The notes beneath the pieces are model-generated. The model did not search any database and was not told where the DNA came from. It saw only the letters and a list, made by a program, of their open reading frames with translations. DNA of 64,000 nt, taken from assembly GCF_001442615.1 (NCBI RefSeq), contig NZ_LMXN01000001.1, forward strand, positions 434,001 to 498,000, written 5' to 3'. Shown piece by piece: positions 26,854 through 35,939 of the stretch (position 1 is its first letter; each line of letters starts with the position of its first letter). The DNA comes from Algoriphagus resistens. GTDB lineage: Bacteria; Bacteroidota; Bacteroidia; Cytophagales; Cyclobacteriaceae. Position numbers and translations under genes: made by a program.

Positions 26854-27243
26854 TCAGTATTCTTTGATTAGAAGGGTGTAATTTTTAGTGGAGTCAGGCT
26901 CATAGACTTTCATAGGGTAATTACCGCTTGGCTTCATAATCCGCATAGAATAATGCGGTTCCGGATTGGTGATGATTTCCAGGTTGTCCTGATTTTGGAA
27001 GAGGCGGGTTTCTCCCAGATTTAAATCTGGAAATTGATCCAGGCTGTCATATTTTTTCATGTAAACCGTATCGTTCCCAAATCCTTTGAAGGGCATAGTG
27101 TCCAGAAAGTCAAGCTTGCTTTGAGGCTGCCCGACGTTGAATTTCCCGTTTTTCAATTCCTTGTAGCCAGGACTGGTGCTTTGGGGAAATGCCACTAGGC
27201 TCGCTCCAAGGATCGCAAAGGATAATAGGATTAATTTTTTCAT
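26854..27243 (-). CDS. Hypothetical exported protein
   Basis: I do not recognise the family. The 129-residue product has a clear signal peptide (KKLILLSFAILGASLVAFPQ) and a short mature part rich in polar residues, with repeated M-x-K/P-x-G segments: FKGFGNDTVYMKKYDS, then HYSMRIMKPSGNYPMKVYEP. The rest of the signal is typical, so it is probably periplasmic or surface-exposed. No partner is evident: it lies between convergent arfB and a PAS protein gene. Confidence 0.7.
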   Translation of the reverse strand: MKKLILLSFAILGASLVAFPQSTSPGYKELKNGKFNVGQPQSKLDFLDTMPFKGFGNDTVYMKKYDSLDQFPDLNLGETRLFQNQDNLEIITNPEPHYSMRIMKPSGNYPMKVYEPDSTKNYTLLIKEY

Positions 27244-27356
27244 TGCTATGTATCAAAGAGAAAAGGTGACTTTTCTTGGTGGAATGAACTTCAAAGTAAG
27301 TTACGGAAAAGCTGGTTTATAGGTTGCTAGGGGATTGATTTTTAAGTTTTTCTAAC

Positions 27357-28175
27357 TTAGGGGTTCATCTTATGCGACAAGTCTTTCAACGCTTCGTCGA
27401 GTTCCTCACCGGAGGTTTTAAGATGACTGATCAGTTCAGACTTCTCAGAAGGTTCCAGCTCTACATTTTGGAGAAGCTCTATGATGCCAAGGATTCTGGC
27501 CAAAGGAGCCCGTACAAGATGGGATTGGTCAGAAGCCAATTCTCTCAGTTGCTTATTCTTGTTTTCCAGGGACCGCAGGAATGTCTCCTGTTTTGTTATG
27601 TTCTGAAACGCCGCCTGGTATCCTATTATTTTGTCTTTTTTATCTTTTAGTGCAATTCCATACACTTTGATTTGGATTACATTTCCCTGCTTGTCCTGTA
27701 AATATTTTTTGATGACAAAGCCTTTTTTGAATTTGGTCTCAGCTATTTTATCTAATTTCTTCTGGTCCCGCCGTACGTATTTTGACGGCGTGAAGTCAAT
27801 TACATTTTTTCCTATGACCTCTTTGTCAGAGTAGCCTATGATCTGAAGAATATTGGGGCTGATATAGGTGAAATATCCATTTTTATCAACTTTGAAAATC
27901 CCCAGATTAGGATTGGTAAAGAGCAGCTCCAATTCCTGTTTTCTTCGGTTCACCCGGTCATAGAGTCTCTTGATCAGGTAATAAAGCAATAGCCCTGAAA
28001 ATAAAACATAGAGACAGCCTTTTATCATCTGGAACCGGAACATCTCACGGAAATCGTCGCTGAAAAAGCCGGAGACTAGTTTATCACTGAAAAAAATCCA
28101 GGAGAAACCCACTACCAAATAAATGAGTGTGATCGCCCAAGGCTTACTTACGGAAAAAATTCTGGACTTGCTCAT
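27357..28175 (-). CDS. Membrane PAS protein with histidine-kinase dimerisation helix but no ATPase domain
   Basis: The 272-residue protein has two membrane segments (about 12-30 and 47-66), a PAS domain (about 78-200, FTNPNLGIFKVDKNGYFTYIS) and a C-terminal DHp-like helix pair with DQSHLVRAPLARILGIIELL, where SH carries the phospho-acceptor histidine position. It stops at about residue 272 with no N, G1 or G2 box, so it cannot phosphorylate itself. Proteins of this shape occur in Bacteroidota; it may act by heterodimerising with a full kinase. The stop is followed by ordinary intergenic sequence, so I see no frameshifted ATPase remnant. Confidence 0.8.
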   Translation of the reverse strand: MSKSRIFSVSKPWAITLIYLVVGFSWIFFSDKLVSGFFSDDFREMFRFQMIKGCLYVLFSGLLLYYLIKRLYDRVNRRKQELELLFTNPNLGIFKVDKNGYFTYISPNILQIIGYSDKEVIGKNVIDFTPSKYVRRDQKKLDKIAETKFKKGFVIKKYLQDKQGNVIQIKVYGIALKDKKDKIIGYQAAFQNITKQETFLRSLENKNKQLRELASDQSHLVRAPLARILGIIELLQNVELEPSEKSELISHLKTSGEELDEALKDLSHKMNP

Positions 28176-28281
28176 AGTAAGAAATTAAAATGCAGATCTT
28201 TATAGTGCATTAGGTTTGGACTGTTTGAAGTAGAAATACATAGTTGTCTACCTGGCTTTGTCCCTGCTGTCAAATCCCTTA

Positions 28282-28983
28282 TCAATTTGAGCGGCGAAAA
28301 ATAGTCTGCGTAGAATTATCAATGCCTTGGATGATTTGGGAGGTAAGGTCAATAAACAGGCCATGGCACACCAGACCTACAACTTCATCCAGGTGCTGGG
28401 AAAGTGAGCGGGGATCCTTAATGTGGCCAAAGTCAGTGTCCAGAATCCAGTTGCCCTGATCAGTCACAAACGTTTTTCCGGCTAACTGCCGGATACTGGG
28501 AATTCCTCCCATTTCTTTGAGCCGGTTGATCACATAATTGCCGGCAAATGGAATAATTTCTATCGGCACTTTAAAGTTTAAACCGAGTTGCTCCACTTTT
28601 TTACCCGAATCCGCAATAATGATCTGCTTTTTGGTCATGGAAGCCACTATCTTTTCCCTGAGCAGTGCCCCGCCTCCGCCCTTGATGAGCACCATATCTT
28701 CGTTAAACTCATCCGCCCCGTCTATGGTAAGATCGATGTAATCCACACCATTGCTGTCAATTAGAGGGATGTGGAGTGATTCAGCGAGTACTTGGGTTTT
28801 CCTGGAAGTAGCGATCGCCCTTATCTGTAAACCCTGCTGAACAAGCCTGCCTATTTCACGGATGGCGTAATTGGCCGTAGAGCCCGTACCAAGCCCAATC
28901 ACCTGTCCGTCCTGAATATAGGCAACAGCCGCTGAGGCTGCCAATTGCTTTTCTTTTTCTATTGCTGCCAAGACTTTTTCCAT
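28282..28983 (-). CDS. Ribose-5-phosphate isomerase A
   Basis: The 233-residue protein has all the RpiA blocks: VIGLGTGSTANYAIREI (phosphate loop), DYIDLTIDGADEFNEDM (catalytic aspartates), LIKGGGGALLREKIVA (catalytic glutamate and lysine) and FVTDQGNWILD near the C terminus. It interconverts ribose 5-phosphate and ribulose 5-phosphate in the non-oxidative pentose phosphate pathway. It is cytoplasmic and appears monocistronic. Confidence 0.95.
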   Translation of the reverse strand: MEKVLAAIEKEKQLAASAAVAYIQDGQVIGLGTGSTANYAIREIGRLVQQGLQIRAIATSRKTQVLAESLHIPLIDSNGVDYIDLTIDGADEFNEDMVLIKGGGGALLREKIVASMTKKQIIIADSGKKVEQLGLNFKVPIEIIPFAGNYVINRLKEMGGIPSIRQLAGKTFVTDQGNWILDTDFGHIKDPRSLSQHLDEVVGLVCHGLFIDLTSQIIQGIDNSTQTIFRRSN

Positions 28984-29087
28984 GCTGAAGTTGCCATGAT
29001 AATCTGATTCTGAATTTTACGACTTTATAATTAGTTTTAATCTTTGATTCAACTCACCTAGAGTAAGTTACATCAAATTCATAGCAA

Positions 29088-30302
29088 TTACTTCAAACTT
29101 TCCAAAACCAATCTCACCAATTCATTCTTATCTACACCAGGAATCCATCGGGCCACGATTACCAAGTCGTTTTCCTGATCTACATAGATCATATTGGTGC
29201 CTGCCCCGATATGGGAGTAGGCAGTTTTAGGGGCAGCGGGAATGTCTTTTAGATCGTAGTTCAAAAAATAGTTCATAAAGCCGTATCCGGGATTGGCAGG
29301 AGTAGAGGTTTTGGATTTTTCAATCCAGGTAGCAGGAATAAGTTGGGTATCATTCCACTTACCGTTGTTTAGTGTCAAATAGCCAAACCTTGCCTGGTCC
29401 CATGCAGAAAGCATCATACCTCCTCCCCAATGAGATCCTCCGCTTACGGATTGCATAATCTGTCCATCGATAATGACAAAGGAATTTTCATAGCCAGTCC
29501 ACCTCCAAGTATCACTTGCGCCAATGGGATCCATAATTTTCTCTTTTAGTACGGAGGGTAGCGGCTTTCTCCAGATATTCAGCAGCGCAAGGGCAAGGAC
29601 ATTGACACGGGTGTCGTTGTATTCATATACTGAACCCGCAGCATTCTGAGGTCTTGCCCTCTTTTCTTTGGCTCCTTCACGTGGACGGTCTGCCCAGTCC
29701 GGCTTACCCCAAAGGGACCCTTCCCAGTCGGAAGTCTGACGTAGGAGGTGGTCCCAGGTGATTGTGCGGTTGTGAGGTGTATTGAAAAGCTCGAAAGTAT
29801 CATCCTGGCCGAAGTGATCTGATTTATTGATGCTGAGTCGACTGGGATCATAGGGATAAATTGGAGCCATATAGGGATAAACCAGGTCGTTTTCATCTGA
29901 AATCAAACCCGCTTCGACCGCTAATCCTGCCGTAGTGGAAAGAAAGCTTTTTGCCACGGAGAATGTCAGATCTACCCGGTCTGGATCACCCCATTCACCC
30001 ACAACATATCCTTTGTAAATAATCAAACCTGTAGCTGGGCCACGTGTCTTCATAGGACCTACGGGATATCCGAAGGGTTCTCTGCCAAAGCCCCCTTCGT
30101 AATGGGCTATTTTTAGATTTGGATTTTCCTGACTTTCATGGGTGAGCGCAAAATCAATGGCTTTTTGGATTTTTGCAGCATCAAGTCCCATGGATTCCGG
30201 GCTTTTGGTTTCCCAGTTGTTTTTAGCAGGGAAATAGGTTTGGGCCTGTACTGCGGTGACTAATGAAAATAGGAGTAGGAGGGAGTAGACTTGTTTTGCC
30301 AT
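29088..30302 (-). CDS. Serine hydrolase, class C beta-lactamase-like, exported
   Basis: The 404-residue protein has a signal peptide (residues 1-20, ending VQAQ), the SxxK catalytic motif as S115-VA-K118 in LTFSVAKSFLST, and a YxN-type motif in YEYNDTRVN. Family members are esterases, D-aminopeptidases or beta-lactamase-related proteins located in the periplasm. The conserved KTG-like third motif is best matched by SHIGAGTNM near the C terminus. It is divergent from the yjdM gene. The substrate is unknown. Confidence 0.88.
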   Translation of the reverse strand: MAKQVYSLLLLFSLVTAVQAQTYFPAKNNWETKSPESMGLDAAKIQKAIDFALTHESQENPNLKIAHYEGGFGREPFGYPVGPMKTRGPATGLIIYKGYVVGEWGDPDRVDLTFSVAKSFLSTTAGLAVEAGLISDENDLVYPYMAPIYPYDPSRLSINKSDHFGQDDTFELFNTPHNRTITWDHLLRQTSDWEGSLWGKPDWADRPREGAKEKRARPQNAAGSVYEYNDTRVNVLALALLNIWRKPLPSVLKEKIMDPIGASDTWRWTGYENSFVIIDGQIMQSVSGGSHWGGGMMLSAWDQARFGYLTLNNGKWNDTQLIPATWIEKSKTSTPANPGYGFMNYFLNYDLKDIPAAPKTAYSHIGAGTNMIYVDQENDLVIVARWIPGVDKNELVRLVLESLK

Positions 30303-30475
30303 CGGTTAAAAATTTATCTGAGTTTACAAAATAATCGTTTATTCGTACTGCCCATTGTAAATAATTGTAAAGCATCATCCAAAATAGACTACTCATTACA
30401 CCCGGAATTTCCTTTCTCAAAACTTCACAGCTCACGGCCTATCCCAAGTTTTGCATTTTTTCCTAACTTTGCACC

Positions 30476-30817
30476 ATGCAAAATATCCCTCCTTGCCCTG
30501 CCTGCAATTCGCCTTATGGTTATGAAATGGATGAAAAACTGATCTGTCCTGAATGCAGCTTTGAGTGGAAATACGAAGATGTCCAAGAAGAAATAACAGA
30601 TGGGCTGGTAGTCAAAGATGCCAATGGAACTGTGCTGGCTGATGGTGATGCGGTGACCATTGTAAAGGATCTACCGGTGAAAGGTGCTCCCAAACCAATC
30701 AAGGCAGGAACAAAAGTAAAAAGTATCAGATTAGTGGAGGGCGATCATAATATCGACTGCAAGATCGAGGGATTTGGTTCTATGGCGCTGAAGAGTGAGT
30801 TTGTGAAGAAAGCCTGA
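30476..30817 (+). CDS. PhnA/YjdM zinc-ribbon protein
   Basis: The 113-residue protein has an N-terminal zinc ribbon with paired cysteines C7-x2-C10 and C24-x2-C27, followed by the PhnA domain ([20 protein letters not shown], then [14 protein letters not shown] and [14 protein letters not shown]). The family was named for alkylphosphonate uptake loci, but a phosphonate role is not demonstrated for this stand-alone form. It is a small cytoplasmic protein. Confidence 0.92.
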   Translation: MQNIPPCPACNSPYGYEMDEKLICPECSFEWKYEDVQEEITDGLVVKDANGTVLADGDAVTIVKDLPVKGAPKPIKAGTKVKSIRLVEGDHNIDCKIEGFGSMALKSEFVKKA

Positions 30818-30959
30818 GGATAATTGATTTTCGGGAATGTACTTCGTCGCGAAATCAGTGGAGGATTCCGGAACCGTGTATTCCTGGACTGTTTCTCCAT
30901 CTGCTGATTCAAATAAAAAGCCAGGTAAGCAATAGGATGCACTAGTGTGGCCCTACTGC

Positions 30960-31907
30960 TTACCGTAAACTGATCACGGCTTGCTTCCCAATCGGTGTTT
31001 CATCCACCTTCACATCTCCGGCTACATACTGTAGGGCATCCAGGAAGTAGGCAAGTATTGCTGGGTTTTCGAAGCTCTGGGCATTATGGGAAGTAGAGAT
31101 ATACATCGCTCTGCCTTTGCCGTCTTTTCTGATCCACGACACATAGGTTTTGCCTGAGGTTTTCTCCTGTCCTTTTCTCTGCCCTTCGATCTCGGCATTA
31201 TTGAAATAGGTCAGGGGATGGAAATCCAGCTCATCGTACGCGTTCTTATAAAAGTAAGGCTCATCCACATGGTTGTAGCCCTCAGCCGGAAGAGACTGGA
31301 CCAAAGGATGCGCTGGATTTACCAGTCTCACCTGGAAAGCCTGCTGCTTAGTGTGGTAATCAAAGCTTCCACCTGTGAGTCTGGAGAATTCCATAGAATT
31401 ATTCAGCATGGTGTTTCCTCCATGGACGAGCAGGATTCCGCCGCCTTTTTTCACGTACTGGATGATATTGTTTTCCAATTGATTCGCTTTCTGCCAAACG
31501 GCAGCACTGTCAAGGGAAGCATCTTCGCTGAATACATCCACGAATAGATTCCTGTATTTCGGTTTAGAGTTTGTATTGTCAAAAACCACCGCGTCAAATT
31601 CCTTCAGTTTATCTTTTTCCATCATGGCAATATCGGTGCTGGTAGTGACCTCAAAGGTCCCGCTTTTGTCAGAGATGATCTCTATCATTGCCTGAGTATG
31701 TGGATTAACCCAATGCCAGAATCCTGTGTGCAAAGAAAATACAAGGATTTTCTTTTTCTTCTTGAATGGGAAATTGGCTTTTTCTGGTGCCAATTCCCTG
31801 ATTTTGTCTTTCCAGGCCTGATCTAACGGGATCTCTTTAGGGTTTTGGGCAAGGGCAATATTGATGCTGGCTAGGAAAACGATTCCGTAGATAATAATTT
31901 TCTTCAT
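30960..31907 (-). CDS. ThuA-domain protein, exported
   Basis: The 315-residue protein has a signal peptide (residues 1-20) and the class I glutamine-amidotransferase-like ThuA fold: KKILVFSLHTGFWHWVNPHT, then FDAVVFDNTNSKP and KKGGGILLVHGGNTML, then GGSFDYHTKQQAFQV. ThuA was first described in trehalose utilisation and the family is tied to 3-keto-disaccharide metabolism. It is divergently transcribed from the PmoA-like gene, with an 80-bp shared regulatory space, so both are likely induced together. Confidence 0.88.
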   Translation of the reverse strand: MKKIIIYGIVFLASINIALAQNPKEIPLDQAWKDKIRELAPEKANFPFKKKKKILVFSLHTGFWHWVNPHTQAMIEIISDKSGTFEVTTSTDIAMMEKDKLKEFDAVVFDNTNSKPKYRNLFVDVFSEDASLDSAAVWQKANQLENNIIQYVKKGGGILLVHGGNTMLNNSMEFSRLTGGSFDYHTKQQAFQVRLVNPAHPLVQSLPAEGYNHVDEPYFYKNAYDELDFHPLTYFNNAEIEGQRKGQEKTSGKTYVSWIRKDGKGRAMYISTSHNAQSFENPAILAYFLDALQYVAGDVKVDETPIGKQAVISLR

Positions 31908-31987
31908 GGGGTAATTGGATGAATGGGTTAGTCGATAGTTGAGATTTCCATATCTTTAAAATTCGATCCCAATAACCTGAATTTTAT

Positions 31988-32956
31988 ATGATATTCAAAA
32001 GAATTTTCTGCGTACCAGCGATTTACCTATGTTTAATGGTGTCGGTATATGCACAAAAAGTGACCTTGAAAGAGACAGATAACGGAATTGATTTCGTGAT
32101 TGGTAATCAGTCTGTTCTGACTTATCAAACGGCTGTAGAAGATGTGCCAGAAGGTATAAAAAAAGATTTTGCAAAATCCGGATTTATTCATCCGTTAAAA
32201 TCCCCATCGGGGCAAGTACTAACTAGAATCCAACCCAAAGATCATTACCACCACTATGGAATATGGGGCCCTTGGACCCGCGCTACCATCAATGGCAGAG
32301 AGGTTGACTTCTGGAATCTGGGAGATGGAAAGGGAAGGGTTGACTTTGACCACGTGTTATCAAAGAAGGAAGCAGGTGGGGCGGCGGAATTGAATGTGCG
32401 GCAAAATCATATTGATCTCAAAGCTCCGGATTCAGAGCGGATCGCCATAGCAGAGGATCTCCGCATCAAAGTAAAGCCAGCGGACAAAGGCCGCTACATG
32501 GTAGATTACACCAGTACAATTGAGACTGAAATAGCTGGAGGAATCCTTCTCGATGATTATCGCTACGGGGGAGGGATAGGTTATCGTGCCACCGAAAGAT
32601 GGGGAAAAGATAACAGCACCATCCTCACCTCGGAGGGAGATACCCGCAAGACCGCAGACGGGACTAATGCACGTTGGATCATTGTCCAGGGTGAGACCGA
32701 CGATGCTTCAGGGGAGAGCGGCATTCTTTTTTTGAGCCATAATACCAATAAAGCATTTCCGGAACCTCTTCGTGTATGGCCAGAGGATCAGTACAAAGGA
32801 GAAGGAAACGTATTTATTGAATTCACTCCGATCAGACATGAGTCTTGGGAGCTTCTGCCCAATAAGCGGTATACATTAAAATACAGAATGATAGTCTTTG
32901 ACGGTGAGATGAGTATAGAGGAAGCGGAGGCTTATTGGAAGGCTTTTGTCAAATGA
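31988..32956 (+). CDS. PmoA-like (DUF6807) exported protein
   Basis: The 322-residue protein has a signal peptide (about residues 1-22, VYAQ). The mature domain shows the DUF6807/PmoA pattern: IHPLKSPSGQVLTR, then KDHYHHYGIWGPWT with clustered histidines, then DDYRYGGGIGYR and SGILFLSHNTNKAFPEPLRV. Despite the PmoA label, these proteins are not methane monooxygenases; the fold is galactose-mutarotase-like. It is divergent from thuA and followed by two Gfo/Idh/MocA-type genes, a grouping typical of keto-sugar catabolism in Bacteroidota. Confidence 0.86.
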   Translation: MIFKRIFCVPAIYLCLMVSVYAQKVTLKETDNGIDFVIGNQSVLTYQTAVEDVPEGIKKDFAKSGFIHPLKSPSGQVLTRIQPKDHYHHYGIWGPWTRATINGREVDFWNLGDGKGRVDFDHVLSKKEAGGAAELNVRQNHIDLKAPDSERIAIAEDLRIKVKPADKGRYMVDYTSTIETEIAGGILLDDYRYGGGIGYRATERWGKDNSTILTSEGDTRKTADGTNARWIIVQGETDDASGESGILFLSHNTNKAFPEPLRVWPEDQYKGEGNVFIEFTPIRHESWELLPNKRYTLKYRMIVFDGEMSIEEAEAYWKAFVK

Positions 32957-33040
32957 GTGAAAAGCCTTCTCACCGGAGAATGAACATAAAATAGCTTTCG
33001 AATTAAAATAAACCCTGAGTTTACTTAACCCATAGGTACT

Positions 33041-33103
33041 ATGAAATCGAGCATGACGCAGACGACACACACCGGGATGATTATAAGGCATGCGAGATTC
33101 CAT
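33041..33103 (-). repeat. 63-bp interspersed element, copy A
   Basis: On the minus strand it runs from ATGGAATCTCGCATG to CATGCTCGATTTCAT. The two ends are imperfect inverted repeats, 12 of 15 positions matching. It aligns over its full length with copy B at 44477-44539, 52 of 63 bases identical by hand count. It lies between the PmoA-like and Gfo/Idh/MocA genes and contains no frame of its own. Likely a REP- or MITE-like element. Confidence 0.75.
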
Positions 33104-33131
33104 GTGACCTTTAAAAACAAATTATAAACAC

Positions 33132-34502
33132 ATGAAAAGAAGAGAATTTATCAAAAATAGCGCTCTTGCAAGTGCAGCGATAGGATTTCCCACTATTGTG
33201 CCGGCTTCAGTTTTTGGAAAAAATGCACCCAGTAATAAAATCAATGTAGGTCAGATCGGTTGTGGTAGAATTGCACGTGAGCACGATTTGCCCGGGGTTA
33301 TGCGCCATGATATAGCGCGTGTCATTGCAGTATCTGATCTGGATAGCAACCGTATGGCAGATGGCAAAAAGCTAGTGGAAGATTACTACACTGAAAAAAT
33401 GGGCAAAGCCTATCTTGATGTCAGGCAGTATGGAGATTACAAGGATATGCTTGAGAACAAGGATATCGATGCGATAGTCATCAGTACTCCGGATCATTGG
33501 CACTCACAGCCGGCTATGGAGGCGTCGCTGGCAGGCAAGCATGTCTACGTGCAAAAGCCCACCTCCTTGACAATCCGGGAAGGCAGGCAGCTGGTGGATG
33601 CGGTGAAAAAATCCGGGACTGTGCTTCAGCTTGGTACACAACAGAGATCAAGTGAGCAGTTCAGAATTGCGGCCGAATTGGTAAGGAACGGTAGAATCGG
33701 TAAATTGCATACAGTGAAAGTAGGCCTTCCCGGGGATCCGGCTGGGCCTGATGCGCCGGAAATGCCGGTTCCTGCAAACCTCAATTACGACATGTGGCTG
33801 GGATCTACCCCGGAAGTCCCTTACACAGAAATAGGTGTGCATCCTCAGCAGGGGTATGGCCGTCCGGGCTGGTTGAGATTGGAGCAGTTTGGTGCAGGTA
33901 TGATCACGGGCTGGGGGCAGCACCACTACGACTCTGCGGCATGGGGAATGGATACGGAGCTCACCGGTCCACGCTACATCCAGGCAGTGGCTGAGTTTCC
34001 ACAGTCTGGACTTTGGAATGTGCACGGGGATTTCTATGCCAAGGCTGAATATGATAATGGTATCATCATGTACACTGGCGGTGGTTATCCAAATGGTATC
34101 CGCTATGAAGGTACTGAAGGTTGGATTTGGGTATCCCGTGGCAGTTATGTAGCTTCCGCAAGTGATCCTGTAGCTCAGGAAAACAGTTCAAAGGCATTGG
34201 ATGCTTCAGATCCTAAGATCCTGCAATCAGTGATAGGCCCAGACGAAATCCAGCTGATTAAAAGTGATGAGCATCATGGCAACTGGCTGGGAGCAATTCA
34301 GGGAAATAATGAATTGCTTTCTCCCGTAGAAATAGGTCATCGTTCTTGTTCGGTCTGCTTGGTCACCCATATCTCCATGAAGCTTGGAAGAAAACTGGAG
34401 TGGGATGCCAAAGCTGAGAAATTCATTAATGATGCAGAGGCAAATGCCATGCTGGAAAGACCCCAAAGAGCACCTTATGGTACTAATTATGTAAAAGTTT
34501 AA
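33132..34502 (+). CDS. Exported Gfo/Idh/MocA family oxidoreductase
   Basis: The 456-residue protein opens KRREFIKNSALASAAIGFPT, a twin-arginine-type signal. The nucleotide-binding fold follows at INVGQIGCGRIAREHDL; the usual EKP motif reads YVQKPTSLTIREG, with Q replacing E. The large C-terminal domain has WGQHHYDSAAWGMD and GGYPNGIRYEGTEGW. It acts on a keto or hydroxyl group of a sugar or glycoside in the periplasm. It is followed by a related lipoprotein after 12 bp, forming an operon with it, and sits next to the PmoA-like and ThuA genes. Confidence 0.88.
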   Translation: MKRREFIKNSALASAAIGFPTIVPASVFGKNAPSNKINVGQIGCGRIAREHDLPGVMRHDIARVIAVSDLDSNRMADGKKLVEDYYTEKMGKAYLDVRQYGDYKDMLENKDIDAIVISTPDHWHSQPAMEASLAGKHVYVQKPTSLTIREGRQLVDAVKKSGTVLQLGTQQRSSEQFRIAAELVRNGRIGKLHTVKVGLPGDPAGPDAPEMPVPANLNYDMWLGSTPEVPYTEIGVHPQQGYGRPGWLRLEQFGAGMITGWGQHHYDSAAWGMDTELTGPRYIQAVAEFPQSGLWNVHGDFYAKAEYDNGIIMYTGGGYPNGIRYEGTEGWIWVSRGSYVASASDPVAQENSSKALDASDPKILQSVIGPDEIQLIKSDEHHGNWLGAIQGNNELLSPVEIGHRSCSVCLVTHISMKLGRKLEWDAKAEKFINDAEANAMLERPQRAPYGTNYVKV

Positions 34503-34514
34503 TTATCATTTATT

Positions 34515-35885
34515 TTGAAAAATACTGTTTTAGTAGCTATGACGGCAGGCATATTGCTATCCTGCGAAAATAAAGAGACTGTGGATCAAACTCCTGAATC
34601 AAATGCTGAAATCACGATCATGTCCCTTGACCCGGGACATTTTCACGCAGGACTGATTCACAAATCCATGTATCCGCAGGTGGATTCTACAGTCTATGTT
34701 TTTGCTCCTGAAGGACCTGAACTAAAAGACTACATGAACCGTCTGGCAGGCTACAATAGCCGTGAAGAAGATGCTACTGTCTGGGATTTACAGGTAAGCA
34801 CCGGTGATGATTTTCTGGAGAAAATGATCGCTGCCAAACCAGGAAATGTGATGATGGTAGCCGGGAAAAATGACCGCAAGATTGATTACATCTCCACGGC
34901 TATTTCCAATGGGATTAATGTCTATGCAGATAAGCCTTTGGTGATTAATAAAGATGGGTTCAAGAAGCTTGTGAAAGCTTTCGGTGAAGCTGACCAAAAG
35001 GATCTTCTCCTATATGATATCATGACTGAGCGATTTGAGATCAGTACTATCCTGCAAAAAGAGCTTTCGATGGTTCCAGCGGTATTTGGGGAACTTGAAA
35101 AAGGTACGCTGGAAAATCCCGCTATTACCAAGGAGTCGGTGCATCACTTTTTTAAGTATGTGTCCGGCAATCCATTGGTACGGCCCGACTGGTTCTTTGA
35201 TACGGATATAGAAGGTACGGGTATCGTAGATGTCACTACGCACCTGGTGGATTTGGTTCAATGGGAGGCTTTTCCGGGGGTGACGTTAGACACCGCCGAT
35301 GTGGAGATGCTTACAGCGAAACTTTGGCCTACTGTACTGGATTCCTCTCAATTTAATTTGGTGACAGGGAAAGCTGAGTATCCGGATTTCTTGCAGAAAA
35401 ATGTAGCGGACAATAAGCTCAGCGTCAACAGCAACGGAGAGATGAATTACACGCTGAAAGGAGTGCATGCCAAAGTAAGTGTAATCTGGAATTTTCAGGC
35501 ACCGGAAGGAGCTGCTGACACCCATTATAGCATGATGCGGGGGACTAAGGCCAATTTGATCATACAGCAGGGAGAGGAAGAAGGCTACCTCGCTACTTTA
35601 TATGTTGAACTGTTGGATGGACAGGATGAAGCGTTGGCTACACTAATCCAAGAGGAACTACAGGAGCGTTTCCCTGGACTTGGTTTGGAGAAAATAGCCA
35701 CGGGTAAATACAAAGTCATTATCCCCGAAGCGTACCACAATGGACACGAGGCTCATTTTGCACAGGTCACCGAGAAATATTTAGAGTATTTCACCAAGAA
35801 AAATATGCCTTCTTGGGAAGTGCCGAATATGATTGTGAAATATTTTACGACTACTGAAGCTTTGGAAAAAGCAGAAGAAAAGTAA
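34515..35885 (+). CDS. Lipoprotein with oxidoreductase-like and putative oxidoreductase C-terminal domain
   Basis: It starts with TTG at 34515 (12 bp after the previous stop), giving KNTVLVAMTAGILLSCENKE with lipobox LLSC. The 456-residue product resembles Gfo/Idh/MocA proteins: ITIMSLDPGHFHAGLIHKSM, ISNGINVYADKPLVINKDG (DKP in place of EKP) and a C-terminal domain of the putative oxidoreductase C-terminal type (YPDFLQKN, then WNFQAPEGAADTHYSMMRG). A classical glycine-rich dinucleotide loop is not seen at the start, so cofactor binding is uncertain. It is probably a partner or substrate-binding homologue of the oxidoreductase upstream. Confidence 0.82.
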   Translation: MKNTVLVAMTAGILLSCENKETVDQTPESNAEITIMSLDPGHFHAGLIHKSMYPQVDSTVYVFAPEGPELKDYMNRLAGYNSREEDATVWDLQVSTGDDFLEKMIAAKPGNVMMVAGKNDRKIDYISTAISNGINVYADKPLVINKDGFKKLVKAFGEADQKDLLLYDIMTERFEISTILQKELSMVPAVFGELEKGTLENPAITKESVHHFFKYVSGNPLVRPDWFFDTDIEGTGIVDVTTHLVDLVQWEAFPGVTLDTADVEMLTAKLWPTVLDSSQFNLVTGKAEYPDFLQKNVADNKLSVNSNGEMNYTLKGVHAKVSVIWNFQAPEGAADTHYSMMRGTKANLIIQQGEEEGYLATLYVELLDGQDEALATLIQEELQERFPGLGLEKIATGKYKVIIPEAYHNGHEAHFAQVTEKYLEYFTKKNMPSWEVPNMIVKYFTTTEALEKAEEK

Positions 35886-35939
35886 ACTTATTCTAAACAG
35901 GAACATCAATTAATAGGTTGGTTAGTTAAGCTCTTACTT

